From Mycolicibacterium sp. ND9-15 (GTDB taxonomy: Bacteria; Actinomycetota; Actinomycetes; Mycobacteriales; Mycobacteriaceae): a stretch of DNA of 64,000 nucleotides. The translations under genes were made by a program, and so were the position numbers. The notes under the pieces were generated by a model. It saw only the letters and a program-made list of their open reading frames with translations. It was not told the origin of the DNA and made no database searches. The stretch spans positions 2,145,501 to 2,209,500 of the forward strand of contig NZ_CP142362.1 in NCBI RefSeq assembly GCF_035918395.1. Direction: 5' to 3'. Positions 40,666 to 52,635 of the stretch are shown in pieces. Positions within the stretch are counted from its first letter, which is position 1, and every line of letters begins with the position of its first letter.

Positions 40666-41060
40666 CACCGACCGTCAGCCGCCGACTGGGTTTCGGCATC
40701 GTAGTCGCCGTGGCGCTCCTGACCGCCGGCTGCGGTGGCTCCCAAAGCTCCGACACCGCATCGGGCACGCCGGATCAGCAACGGCCAACCGACCGAGTCA
40801 CCATCGACATCACAATCGAGGGCGGCAAGGTCACGCCGACGAATGCACAAGTCCCAGCGAAGCTGAACGAGCCGATTGTGCTGCGGGTCAACAGCGATGC
40901 GGCCGATGAGCTGCATGTGCACTCCGTGCCGGAGCACACCTTCAAGGTGGCTCCGAAGCCGGGCCAGCAGTTCCAGTTCAGTGTCGAGGTGCCCGGCAAC
41001 GTCGAGATCGAGCTGCATGAGCTGAACCGCGTCGTCGCCACCGTTCAAGTCCAGCAGTGA
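40662..41060 (+). CDS. Cupredoxin-like lipoprotein
   Basis: 132 residues. Lipoprotein signal peptide with lipobox LTAGC and lipidated Cys24, so the domain sits on the outer face of the membrane. The mature part is a beta-sandwich of cupredoxin type: VTIDITIEGGKVTPTNAQVP, NEPIVLRVNSDAADELHVHS, then PEHTFKVAPKPGQQFQFSVEVPGNVEIELHE. His residues in ELHVHSVPEHTF and IELHELN could be copper ligands; the usual Cys/Met ligand pair of electron-transfer cupredoxins is not obvious. GTG 40662 overlaps the previous stop, and its own TGA overlaps the next GTG, so it is third in a tightly coupled operon. Confidence 0.8.
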   Translation: MTPTVSRRLGFGIVVAVALLTAGCGGSQSSDTASGTPDQQRPTDRVTIDITIEGGKVTPTNAQVPAKLNEPIVLRVNSDAADELHVHSVPEHTFKVAPKPGQQFQFSVEVPGNVEIELHELNRVVATVQVQQ

Positions 41061-42388
41061 TGGCGGGCGGGTCGGTGTCCGTACTGGCCCACGGCCTCGG
41101 CGGCTCCACCGATCTGCCGATACCCTTCACCTACGCGCTGATCGGAGCGGCGTGGGCGTTGACGTTCACCTTCGCTGTAGTCGCGCTTGCGTGGAAGAAG
41201 CCGAGGTTCGATCCGACCAATTCCGCGCGTTCCCTGCCTGATTGGGTGACGACGGTGGTCGACGCCCCCGCCACCCGCTGGGCCCTAGCACTCGCCGGGT
41301 TGGGGTTCGCGGTGTGGGTGGGCTTCGCCGCCGTCCTCGGCCCACAGGATGCCAGGAACCCGCTGCCCGGCGTGTTCTACGTTCTGCTGTGGGTGGGTCT
41401 GGTAGCGGTGTCGCTGATCGTCGGACCCGTTTGGCGGGCGATATCGCCGGTGCGCGCGGTCCTTCGCCTGCTGGGGGGACGCTCGCTCGGGCTCACCTAT
41501 CCGGCATGGTTGGGTTACTGGCCGGCCGCCGTCGGCCTGTTCGCCTTCGTCTGGCTGGAACTGGCCAGCCCCGACCCGGGTTCACTTGGCGCCATTCGCA
41601 TCTGGCTGCTGGCCTACCTCGCGATTACCTTCGCCGGGGCGCTGTGCTGCGGTGCGCGCTGGTGCTCTCGGGCCGACCCGTTCGAGGTATACAGCGTGGT
41701 GGCATCGCGGCTGTCCCCGTTTCGTCGGCACCCCGACACCGGCAGGGTGGCCATCGGCAACCCGTTCGACCATCTCCCGTCGCTGCCGGTGCGTCCGGGT
41801 GTCGTCGCCGTCCTGGCCGTGCTGCTGGGATCAACGGCATTCGACAGCTTTTCGGCGATGCCGGCGTGGCGGAGCTTCGTCGATGACCACTCCTCGTCGA
41901 CGCTGACCGCAACCCTGATCAAGACGGCCGGCCTCGCAACGTTCGCGGCGATTGTCGCGGGCACGTTCTGCTGCGCCTCGATCGCCACCGGCGGTGTCGA
42001 CCGCGACCGGCGCCGGCAGTTGCCCGGCCTGATGGCTCATTCGCTGATCCCTATCGTCCTCGGCTATGTGTTCGCCCACTACCTGACCTACCTAATCGAG
42101 CGCGGTCAGCAGACGATCATCTTGTTGGCCGACCCGCTCGCCCGTGGCTGGAATCTGTTCTGGCTGGCCGACTCCGAAGTCAGCTACTTCTTGTCGTTGC
42201 ACCCCGCGGTGCTCTCGACCCTCAAGGTCGGCTTCGTGCTGGCCGGCCACATCGGCGGGGTGATCGCCGCGCACGACCGCGCGCTGCGGGTGCTGCCGTC
42301 GGGCTACCAGCTCACCGGACAACTGGCGATGATGCTGGTCATGGTCGGCTACACGTTCACCGGGCTGTACCTGCTGTTCGGCGGGTAG
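41057..42388 (+). CDS. Polytopic membrane protein, 'fenitrothion hydrolase'-like family
   Basis: 443 residues with about ten membrane helices. The N-terminal motif VLAHGLGGSTDLPIPFTYALIGAAW and later LIERGQQTIILLADPLARGWNLF with LAGHIGGVIAAHDRALRV recall a family that databases often label fenitrothion hydrolase, as I remember; the label says little about its role here. His residues (AHGLGG, FAHYLTYL, LAGHIGG, AAHDRALR) in or near helices may bind metal or haem. GTG 41057 overlaps the lipoprotein stop. Last gene of the four-gene operon; it ends 11 bases before pncA. Confidence 0.7.
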   Translation: MMAGGSVSVLAHGLGGSTDLPIPFTYALIGAAWALTFTFAVVALAWKKPRFDPTNSARSLPDWVTTVVDAPATRWALALAGLGFAVWVGFAAVLGPQDARNPLPGVFYVLLWVGLVAVSLIVGPVWRAISPVRAVLRLLGGRSLGLTYPAWLGYWPAAVGLFAFVWLELASPDPGSLGAIRIWLLAYLAITFAGALCCGARWCSRADPFEVYSVVASRLSPFRRHPDTGRVAIGNPFDHLPSLPVRPGVVAVLAVLLGSTAFDSFSAMPAWRSFVDDHSSSTLTATLIKTAGLATFAAIVAGTFCCASIATGGVDRDRRRQLPGLMAHSLIPIVLGYVFAHYLTYLIERGQQTIILLADPLARGWNLFWLADSEVSYFLSLHPAVLSTLKVGFVLAGHIGGVIAAHDRALRVLPSGYQLTGQLAMMLVMVGYTFTGLYLLFGG

Positions 42389-42399
42389 CGTCGAAAGGT

Positions 42400-42951
42400 A
42401 TGAAAGCGCTGATCATCGTCGACGTCCAGAACGACTTCTGCGAGGGCGGCTCACTGGCCGTCGATGGTGGCGCCGACGTCGCCCGCGGGATCACCGAGCT
42501 GCTGGCCGGCCAGAGCGAGTACACACATGTGGTGGCCACCAAGGACTTTCACATCGACCCGGGTGACCACTTCTCCGACGACCCCGATTTCGTGAACTCA
42601 TGGCCGCCGCACTGCGTCGTCGGCACCCCCGGCGCCGACTTTCACCGGCAGTTCCGGCCCGACGCGCTCGACGCCGTCTTCACCAAGGGCGAATACTCCG
42701 CGGCCTACAGCGGTTTCGAGGGGATCGACGAGAACGGCACACCGTTGACCGAATGGCTGCGCGAGCGCGGCGTCGACGAGATCGACATCGCCGGCATCGC
42801 GACCGACTACTGCGTGCGGGCGACGGCGGCCGACGCCCTTGCCAACGGTTTCACGACGCGGGTCCTATTGAGCCTGACCGCCGGCGTCGCCCCCGAGTCG
42901 ACCGCGAAAGCCGTTGAGGACTTGCGCGCCGCAGGAGTGGAAATTTTTTAG
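42400..42951 (+). CDS. pncA: Nicotinamidase/pyrazinamidase
   Basis: 183 residues; hydrolyses nicotinamide to nicotinate for NAD recycling and would also activate pyrazinamide. Catalytic triad Asp8, Lys96, Cys138 (VDVQNDF, FTKGEYSAAYSGF, GIATDYCVRAT). Metal ligands Asp49, His51, His57 and His71 are all present; His57, lost in M. bovis, is kept here. Cytosolic. TAGCGT at 42386-42391 is eight bases before the ATG and may be a -10 box, but the gene could also be read from the upstream operon. Its TAG overlaps the stop codon of the convergent enoyl-CoA hydratase. Confidence 0.95.
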   Translation: MKALIIVDVQNDFCEGGSLAVDGGADVARGITELLAGQSEYTHVVATKDFHIDPGDHFSDDPDFVNSWPPHCVVGTPGADFHRQFRPDALDAVFTKGEYSAAYSGFEGIDENGTPLTEWLRERGVDEIDIAGIATDYCVRATAADALANGFTTRVLLSLTAGVAPESTAKAVEDLRAAGVEIF

Positions 42952-43769
42952 CCGCCCGCTGTCGGGTCGACCGGGGTACCCGTCCACGACGGCGCTCGTC
43001 CCTGCATGAACGCACGCACACCTTCCCTGGCGTCGTCGTGCCCCATCAACCGCAAGTGGATCTCGGTTTCCCGCTTGCCGACTGCCGCCCGGTCCAGGTC
43101 GAAGGAGTCCCACAGCAGTCGCTTGCTGGCGGCCACCGACATCGGCGCGGTGTTCACGGCGATGCCGCGGGCGAGTTCCTGCGCGGCGGGCAACACCTCG
43201 TCGGCCGCCAGCACGCGGCTGGCCAGCCCGAGCTGTACCGCGCGCGCACCGTCGAAAGTTGCTCCGCCGAGCAGGATCTCGGCCGCGGTCGCGATGCCCA
43301 CCAGGCGTGGCAGAATCCAGTGCGAGTACGCGTCGCCGACGACTCCGCGCCGCACCTGCACGACGCCGTAGCGGGCGTCGGCGGCGACGAACCGGATGTC
43401 GCACTGCAGCGCCAGCGTCAGCCCCAGTCCGATCGCGTGCCCGTTGACCGCGGCGATGACCGGCTTGGGCAGCGTCCAGGCGGGCACGTCGACGCCCGCG
43501 GCGCTGAAGTCCGGTCCCGGCGCGGCGAAGGTGTCCGCACCGGACGTCAGGTCGGCGCCGGCGCAGAAGGCCGGCGGGGTACCGGTCAGCACGATCACGC
43601 GGACCCTGTCGTCGCGACCGAACACCCGGTACGCGTCGGCCAACTCCTCACGCATGCCGTCGCCGACGGCGTTGCGCTGCCGCGGCCGGTTGAGGGTAAC
43701 GGTGGCCACCCCCTCGTCGAAGTCGACCAGCAGTGTCCGGTAACGCGGCAGCTCGGGGCGGGCGGACAC
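42948..43769 (-). CDS. Enoyl-CoA hydratase/isomerase family protein
   Basis: 273 residues of the crotonase fold. The oxyanion-hole motif is PAFCAGADLTSGADTF and the second is KPVIAAVNGHAIGLGLTLALQCDIRF. In the place of the first catalytic glutamate the sequence reads VQVRRGVVGDAYSHWILPRLVG, without the Glu found in classical hydratases, so it may be an isomerase or another crotonase. Expected in fatty-acid or aromatic acyl-CoA metabolism; substrate open. GTG 43769 has GGGAGAA just upstream; an ATG 22 codons before it lacks one. Convergent with pncA, divergent from the debranching enzyme. Confidence 0.88.
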   Translation of the reverse strand: MSARPELPRYRTLLVDFDEGVATVTLNRPRQRNAVGDGMREELADAYRVFGRDDRVRVIVLTGTPPAFCAGADLTSGADTFAAPGPDFSAAGVDVPAWTLPKPVIAAVNGHAIGLGLTLALQCDIRFVAADARYGVVQVRRGVVGDAYSHWILPRLVGIATAAEILLGGATFDGARAVQLGLASRVLAADEVLPAAQELARGIAVNTAPMSVAASKRLLWDSFDLDRAAVGKRETEIHLRLMGHDDAREGVRAFMQGRAPSWTGTPVDPTAGG

Positions 43770-43881
43770 GTGTTTCTCCCTCGATCGTGTGATATTCGTG
43801 CGGAGTTGATTCTGATGCTGCCGCATCGGGCACACCCGTATCGTCTCGTTGTCCGTGTTCTGTCGTCGTCTGGAGTGAGAA

Positions 43882-46026
<2,145 letters not shown>

Positions 46027-46031
46027 GCGCC

Positions 46032-46430
46032 CTACTCGACGACGGGGAAGAACGAGTCACCGTCCTCGGGGGTGCCGTCGATCTGGCCCTCGCTGCGCCC
46101 GTGTCGGTCGGGGTCGATGCTCTCCATCTGGTCGTCGGTGAGTAGTTCGGTGTCGCCGCTCGGCTCACCGATCGGCTGGTTCAGTTCGGGCTGCTCGGGC
46201 TCCTCGGCGGCGAGTTTCTCGTCGAGGCTCTCGTCGACCTCGCCGTCGGCATTGATCTTGTCGGCTTCCCGCCACCCCTCGGGCGGATCCACGGTTTCGT
46301 CACCGTCGTCGTTACGAACGTCATCGGAGTCCAACGCCTCCGTGGGGCGCAGCGTGTCACCCACGCCGCCGTCGTCGTTGGGTGAATAGTCTGGGTCCGG
46401 ATTTGCGCTCACAGTAATTCGGTTGCCCAC
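46032..46430 (-). CDS. DUF5709 family acidic protein
   Basis: 132 residues, soluble, strongly acidic and probably disordered. Motifs PDYSPNDDGGVGDTLRPTE, VDPPEGWREADK, and DESLDEKLAAEEPE are those of the actinobacterial DUF5709 family, for which no function is known. GTG 46430 is chosen because GGAG lies five bases upstream; a GTG six codons later (46412) is possible. It faces glgX with a five-base gap between stop codons and follows the mak operon after 114 bases. Confidence 0.78.
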   Translation of the reverse strand: MGNRITVSANPDPDYSPNDDGGVGDTLRPTEALDSDDVRNDDGDETVDPPEGWREADKINADGEVDESLDEKLAAEEPEQPELNQPIGEPSGDTELLTDDQMESIDPDRHGRSEGQIDGTPEDGDSFFPVVE

Positions 46431-46461
46431 CTGCTCCGTCGCTAAACGCCGCCCGTCCTGC

Positions 46462-46475
46462 GGCCGGTTCCGGCC
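46462..46475. terminator. Short perfect hairpin after the treS-mak operon
   Basis: GGCCGG-TT-CCGGCC, 69 bases beyond the last stop codon of the operon on the minus strand. On that strand it follows TTTT rather than preceding it, so the terminator call is weak; it may instead be an operator for the DUF5709 gene just downstream. Confidence 0.25.
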
Positions 46476-46544
46476 AAAACGAACTGTGAGACGGTGCTTT
46501 TACTGTCGCAATTCTTCGCGAGGGTAACCACACGCGAGGCGTCG

Positions 46545-46925
46545 TCATGCTCCGCCGATAGGCGCAGATGGCGTGAGCCCCGTCTTCTCGTCGAGGTATT
46601 GCAGCACGTGATGCGCGGCCAGTTCGACGTCCTTGTGTCGCCATTCGGAGGCCCGGTACACGCACGCGATGAGCCCCGAGCGGTGGAGCCGGCGGAAATC
46701 GCCGTAGACGAACGCGTAACGCGCCTTCGTCCCGTCGCGGGCACCGTCGGTGAGGCCGAGGTGCCAGCGCGCGTAGTCCTCCCACGAGTGCGCTTCGAGG
46801 TAGGTGTTCTGCGCCTCGGCGCGCGGCTGCACCTCGCCCCAGTCGCTGTCGAGCACGTACTGGCGCGCGTCGATCAGTTCCCGGGCCTTGAGGATCGCGG
46901 CGTGGTTGAGCAAGTACTTGGCCAT
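46545..46925 (-). CDS. Conserved hypothetical protein downstream of mak
   Basis: 126 residues, from ATG 46925 (MAKYLLNHAAILKARELIDA). It is soluble and mixed alpha/beta with many aromatic and charged residues: SDWGEVQPRAEAQNTYLEAHS, YARWHLGLTDGARDGTKARY, FVYGDFRRLHRSGLIACVYR and KDVELAAHHVLQYLDEK. The balanced composition and 20-base gap to mak argue for a real gene of the treS-mak operon. A longer in-frame reading over mak is a shadow of that gene. I do not recognise the family; the context allows a role in alpha-glucan or stress metabolism but nothing shows it. Confidence 0.72.
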   Translation of the reverse strand: MAKYLLNHAAILKARELIDARQYVLDSDWGEVQPRAEAQNTYLEAHSWEDYARWHLGLTDGARDGTKARYAFVYGDFRRLHRSGLIACVYRASEWRHKDVELAAHHVLQYLDEKTGLTPSAPIGGA

Positions 46926-46945
46926 GACCGTCGCGGTGTCTCGTG

Positions 46946-48279
46946 TCAACCGACGATGCGCGCGATCGACTTCAGCGGGATCGGCAGCCAGCCCGGCCGG
47001 AAACGTGCCTCGTAAGCGGCCTCGTAGACGGCCTTGTCCAACTCGTAGGCCGCCAGCACGTGCCCGGAGTCGCGTGGATCGGCGCCGGACACCTCGGCGT
47101 AGCCCTCGCAGAACGACGCGGCGTTGCGGTCCACCCACTCCCGGGCCCGCGCCCCCAATTGACGGTCGTGGTCTTCGTCGGAGGACTGCTCCATCAAGCG
47201 CTGATACGCGGCGTACTCGAAGGACCGCAGCAGCCCGGCCACATCGCGAAGCGGCGAGTCGGGTCGGCGGCGTTCCTCGAGCGGTTGACCGGGCTCGCCT
47301 TCGAAGTCGATCAGCAGCCAGCCCTCGGGGATGCGCAGCACCTGCCCGAGATGCAGGTCCCCGTGGATGCGCTGAACCGTGATCGTCTCCTCGGCGAGCT
47401 TGCGGTACCGCTCCTCGATCAGCGGTGCGTACTGCTCGAGGTCGGGCACCGCCTTGGCCGCCGACGCCAACCGCTCCAACGCGGTGTCGGTCGGGAACAT
47501 GGCGGCCTGGATGCCCAGCTGGTCGGCCAGTGTCGCGTGCACCGACGCGACCGCCTCGCCGAGCCGGTAAGACTCCCCGGCGAAGTCGCCGCCCACCTCG
47601 TCGGCGTACAGGTCGCCCTCGGCGAACAGGTCGCGGGTGCTGGCGGTCGCCATATCCCAGCCTTCGGCCGAGGTGGCCGCGAACTCGGTGAGCATGCCCA
47701 GCGCGCACGGCTCGCCGTCCCAGGTCGTCTCGAAAGAGCCGAGAAGTCGCGCCACATGCGGGTTACCCGCGCGGGCCAGCACGCGGTTCAATTCGATGTC
47801 CGGGTTCGTTCCGGGCGTGAGACGGCGGAACAGCTTGAGGATCGCCTTTTCCTCGAACACCACGCTGGTGTTGCTCTGTTCGGCCGCCACCACCCGCGGT
47901 GCGGCGCCCAGCGGTAACTCGACGTCGGGTTCCTTGGCGAAGCGCACCGTGGTCTCACCGGACCCGACGGTCGCCGACGAGTCGATCAGCGACAGCAGGT
48001 ACTGTGCGGCGGTGGGGTCGTAGAGCGCGTCGTAGGCGGTGCGGTCACCGTCAGCGCCGATCGTCGCGACCTCCGCGTACTCCTCGATAGGCCCGGCGTT
48101 CCAGCGCACCAGGACCTGATAGCGCTCACTGGAGCCGTCGGTGTAGGAGACGTCGAGCAGCATGAGGTCCAGGTCGTCGCGCAGACCGACGCCTGCGGCC
48201 TGCTGCACCGAGGCCAACTCGCGGCTGCGGCCGGCATACCACCGTTGATGTGGCAGCCACTCGTGAAATGGCAGGGTCA

Positions 48280-48280
<1 letters not shown>
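46946..48280 (-). CDS. mak: Maltokinase
   Basis: 444 residues, close to Rv0127 (455). Phosphorylates maltose with ATP to maltose 1-phosphate, the donor used by GlgE to build alpha-glucan. Kinase fold of the aminoglycoside phosphotransferase type: the N-terminal cap begins [20 protein letters not shown]; the catalytic loop is [14 protein letters not shown] and the metal aspartate lies in LLIDFEGEP. The [19 protein letters not shown] motif is typical of Mak. Cytosolic. The ATG shares its A... its first base region with the treS stop (TGATG at 48278-48282), so it is translated directly after TreS, with which the M. tuberculosis enzyme forms a complex. Confidence 0.95.
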
Positions 48281-50100
<1,820 letters not shown>

Positions 50101-50162
50101 ACCGTGTCCAACCTACCCATGTCGCGAAGAATCGAATCGGTGGGAATTCGTGGGCACTTCGG

Positions 50163-50168
50163 TATCGT
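50163..50168 (+). promoter_or_regulatory. -10 box of the HugZ-like gene (leaderless)
   Basis: TATCGT, six bases before GTG 50175. Confidence 0.55.
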
Positions 50169-50174
50169 TCCGGC

Positions 50175-50975
50175 GTGGCAACACGCGATCACGGCGACCC
50201 CGGTGACGCTCCGTCCGTTCCTCCCCCGCTGACCGAAGTGGTCAATCCCGTCCGCCCGTCGGCGGCCGAGGAGGCTCGGACGATCGCCGCGTCCACCGAC
50301 ACCGCAACACTGGCGACACTGACCGCCGACGGCGACCCGTGGGCGTCGTTCGTGACGTACGGACTGCTCGACGGCGCGCCGGTGCTGTGCGTGTCCAACC
50401 TCGCCGAGCACGGCCGCAACCTTTTGACGGACCCGCGGGCGAGTATCGCGATCGTCGCGCCGAACCCACAGTCCGATCCGCTGGCCAGCGGCCGGATCAC
50501 GCTGGCCGGCGTGGCCGGGCAGCCCACCGCCGACGAGGCCGGCGCCGCGCGCGATGCCCACCTGTCGGCCGTTGCCGCCGCCAGGTACTACATCGACTAC
50601 AGCGACTTCACGCTGTGGGTGCTTCGGGTGCACCGCGTTCGCTGGGTCGGCGGCTACGGGCGGATGGACTCGGCGACGGGTGAGGCGTACACCGCGGCGC
50701 GTCCGGATCCGGTGCAACCGTACGCGGCGGGGGCCGTCGCGCATCTGAACGCCGACCACGCCGACGCTCTGGTCGCGATGGCCAAAGTGCTGGGCGGCTA
50801 CCCGGACACCACGGCGGCGACCTGCACGGGCGCCGACCGCTACGGTTTGGACCTGCGGATCACCACCGACCGCGGAATGGCCTACACCCGGATCGGCTAC
50901 CCCGAGCCGATCGACTCCGTCGGCGAATTGCGTTCGGCCGCCGTCGAGCTGACCCGCCTGGCGCGGCGAGGCTGA
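50175..50975 (+). CDS. HugZ-like split-barrel protein with DUF2470 domain
   Basis: 266 residues. The N-terminal two thirds form a pyridoxamine-5-phosphate-oxidase-type split barrel (TATLATLTADGDPWASFVTY, then GAPVLCVSNLAEHGRNLLTD). The last 80 residues are a DUF2470 domain starting at AVAHLNADHADALVAMAKVLGG. This pairing is found in HugZ-type haem-binding or haem-degrading proteins and related F420/flavin proteins. Which cofactor it uses is not clear. Cytosolic. The GTG start is set by the leaderless -10 box. The next gene has its own promoter at the very end of this reading frame's downstream side. Confidence 0.82.
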   Translation: MATRDHGDPGDAPSVPPPLTEVVNPVRPSAAEEARTIAASTDTATLATLTADGDPWASFVTYGLLDGAPVLCVSNLAEHGRNLLTDPRASIAIVAPNPQSDPLASGRITLAGVAGQPTADEAGAARDAHLSAVAAARYYIDYSDFTLWVLRVHRVRWVGGYGRMDSATGEAYTAARPDPVQPYAAGAVAHLNADHADALVAMAKVLGGYPDTTAATCTGADRYGLDLRITTDRGMAYTRIGYPEPIDSVGELRSAAVELTRLARRG

Positions 50976-50977
50976 AA

Positions 50978-50983
50978 TACCAT
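50978..50983 (+). promoter_or_regulatory. -10 box of the phosphoribosyltransferase gene (leaderless)
   Basis: TACCAT, six bases before ATG 50990, just after the stop of the preceding gene. Confidence 0.55.
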
Positions 50984-50989
50984 CGGCCC

Positions 50990-51562
50990 ATGACTGCTGA
51001 GCCTTCTTCCTCCTGGCAAGCGGCGTTCGAACTCATCGCCACCCGCGGCCACGAGCGTCGCGACGAGCCGTTCAAGTTGGCCAGCGGTCAGCTCAGCCAT
51101 GACTACATCGACGGCAAGTATGCGATCGACACCGGTGAACGCTTGGCGATCGTCAGCCGCGCGGTCGCCGAACTGGCCGCGAGCCGGGGCATCGAGTTCG
51201 ACGCGGTCGGCGGGCTGACGATGGGCGCCGATCCGTTGGCGCACGGTGTCGCTATGGTCACGGGCAAGGCCTGGTTCTCGGTCCGCAAGGAGCAGAAGCA
51301 GCGCGGGCGCGAACAGTGGATCGAGGGCACTCGATTGGAGCCGGGTATGCGGGTGCTGCTGGTCGACGATGTGATCAGCACCGGCGGCTCGACCGAGATC
51401 GCGTTCGACCGGGTGACCGCGGCGGGGGCGGTCGTCACCGGGGTGATCCCGATGGTGGACCGCGGCGAAATCGCCGCCAAGCGGTTCGCGGCGCGCGACG
51501 TCCCGTTCGCCGCGCTGGTCACCTACCGGGATCTCGGCATCGAGCCGGTCAAGGACGCCTAG
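50990..51562 (+). CDS. Orotate phosphoribosyltransferase-like (PyrE-type) protein
   Basis: 190 residues of the type I phosphoribosyltransferase fold. The PRPP-binding loop is RVLLVDDVISTGGSTEIAFDRV, and the glycine loop region is FDAVGGLTMGADPLAHGVAM with FSVRKEQKQRGREQWIEG, the lysine-rich flexible loop typical of PyrE. It would join orotate and PRPP in pyrimidine synthesis. M. tuberculosis has its pyrE elsewhere (Rv0382c), so this could be a paralogue; substrate is not certain. ATG 50990 is placed by the leaderless -10 box. Convergent with the ABC transporter operon. Confidence 0.8.
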   Translation: MTAEPSSSWQAAFELIATRGHERRDEPFKLASGQLSHDYIDGKYAIDTGERLAIVSRAVAELAASRGIEFDAVGGLTMGADPLAHGVAMVTGKAWFSVRKEQKQRGREQWIEGTRLEPGMRVLLVDDVISTGGSTEIAFDRVTAAGAVVTGVIPMVDRGEIAAKRFAARDVPFAALVTYRDLGIEPVKDA

Positions 51563-51591
51563 CTCGAGACGACGAGCGGGTTGGGGGTGAG

Positions 51592-52635
51592 TCACCCGTC
51601 GCGAACCACCAGCACCCCGTCGGCTTCGACGGTGATGGTGACCGGGTCGCCGGGCGCGAAGACACGCGCCGCCGAGCCGGCCATCTGCGCGCTGATCACC
51701 GTGCCGTCGGGCATCGCGGCGTAGACGCGGGATATCGGCCCCAGGAACGCCACCGAGTTGACCGTCGACGTGCCGGCCGGGTCCGCGGTCACCGTCACCG
51801 CTTCCGGCCGTACCATGGCCAGCCCCGATCCCGACGCGATCGAACCCGCCAGCGTGGGCACGGACGTGTCGAGCAGCTGAGCGCGGCCGTCGGAGACCGC
51901 CGCGGGCACTTTGTTGTTCAGTCCGACGAAGTCCGCGACGAACGGCGTCGCCGGGTTGGCGTAGAGGTCCGCAGGGGCCGCCAGTTGTTCGAGCCTGCCC
52001 TGGCTCATCACCCCGACGCGGTCGGCAACCGCGAGCGCCTCCTCCTGGTCGTGCGTGACGAAGAGAGTCGTCGTACCGACTTCCAGTTGGACGCGGCGGA
52101 TCTCGTCACGCAACTGCGAACGGACCTTGGCGTCCAACGCCGACAGCGGTTCGTCGAGCAGCAGTACCCGCGGCCGGATCGCCAGGGCCCGGGCCAGTGC
52201 GACGCGCTGCTGCTGCCCACCCGACAGCTCGCTTGCGTACCTGTGGGTGTGCGGGGACAGCCCGACCAGATCCAGCATCTCGCTGGCCCGAGACAGTCGC
52301 TCCCGCTTCGACTTTCCCCGCATCTTCAGTCCGAACGCGACGTTGTCGAGCACCGTCAGGTGAGGGAAGAGACTGTAGGCCTGGAACACCATGCCCATAT
52401 CGCGCTTGTTCGCAGGCACGCCGCTGACATCAGTGCCGTCGACGGTCACGGTCCCGGAGGTAGCCGCCTCGAGGCCGGCGAGAATGCGCAGCGCGGTGGT
52501 TTTGCCGCAGCCGGACGGGCCCAGCAGCGCGACGAGTTCGCCGGGTTCGATGTGCAAGGTGAAGCCGTCAAGCGCCCTCACCGAACCGTAAACCCGCGTC
52601 AGCGCATCGAGCTCGACGGCGACTCCGGCGGTCAT
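51592..52635 (-). CDS. ABC importer ATP-binding subunit (PotA/FbpC type)
   Basis: 347 residues. Walker A LLGPSGCGKTTALRILAG, Q-loop MVFQAYSLFPHLTV, signature ELSGGQQQRVALARAL, Walker B RVLLLDEPLSALD and switch FVTHDQEEAL are complete. A C-terminal TOBE-like regulatory domain begins near residue 240 (ADFVGLNNKVPAAVSDGR), as in polyamine and iron(III) importers. It powers the two permeases encoded just upstream. ATG 52635 overlaps the permease stop (ATGA). Last gene of a four-gene operon; it ends 29 bases from the convergent phosphoribosyltransferase gene. Confidence 0.93.
   Translation of the reverse strand: MTAGVAVELDALTRVYGSVRALDGFTLHIEPGELVALLGPSGCGKTTALRILAGLEAATSGTVTVDGTDVSGVPANKRDMGMVFQAYSLFPHLTVLDNVAFGLKMRGKSKRERLSRASEMLDLVGLSPHTHRYASELSGGQQQRVALARALAIRPRVLLLDEPLSALDAKVRSQLRDEIRRVQLEVGTTTLFVTHDQEEALAVADRVGVMSQGRLEQLAAPADLYANPATPFVADFVGLNNKVPAAVSDGRAQLLDTSVPTLAGSIASGSGLAMVRPEAVTVTADPAGTSTVNSVAFLGPISRVYAAMPDGTVISAQMAGSAARVFAPGDPVTITVEADGVLVVRDG

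Noticed and set aside
42971..42979. GGGGTACCC palindrome resembling part of a copper operator
   Set aside because: Lies inside the enoyl-CoA hydratase coding region and is too short.
46926..47708. Long upstream extension of the 126-residue gene across mak
   Set aside because: Arg/Gly-rich shadow of mak in another frame; homogeneous protein sequence begins only at ATG 46925.
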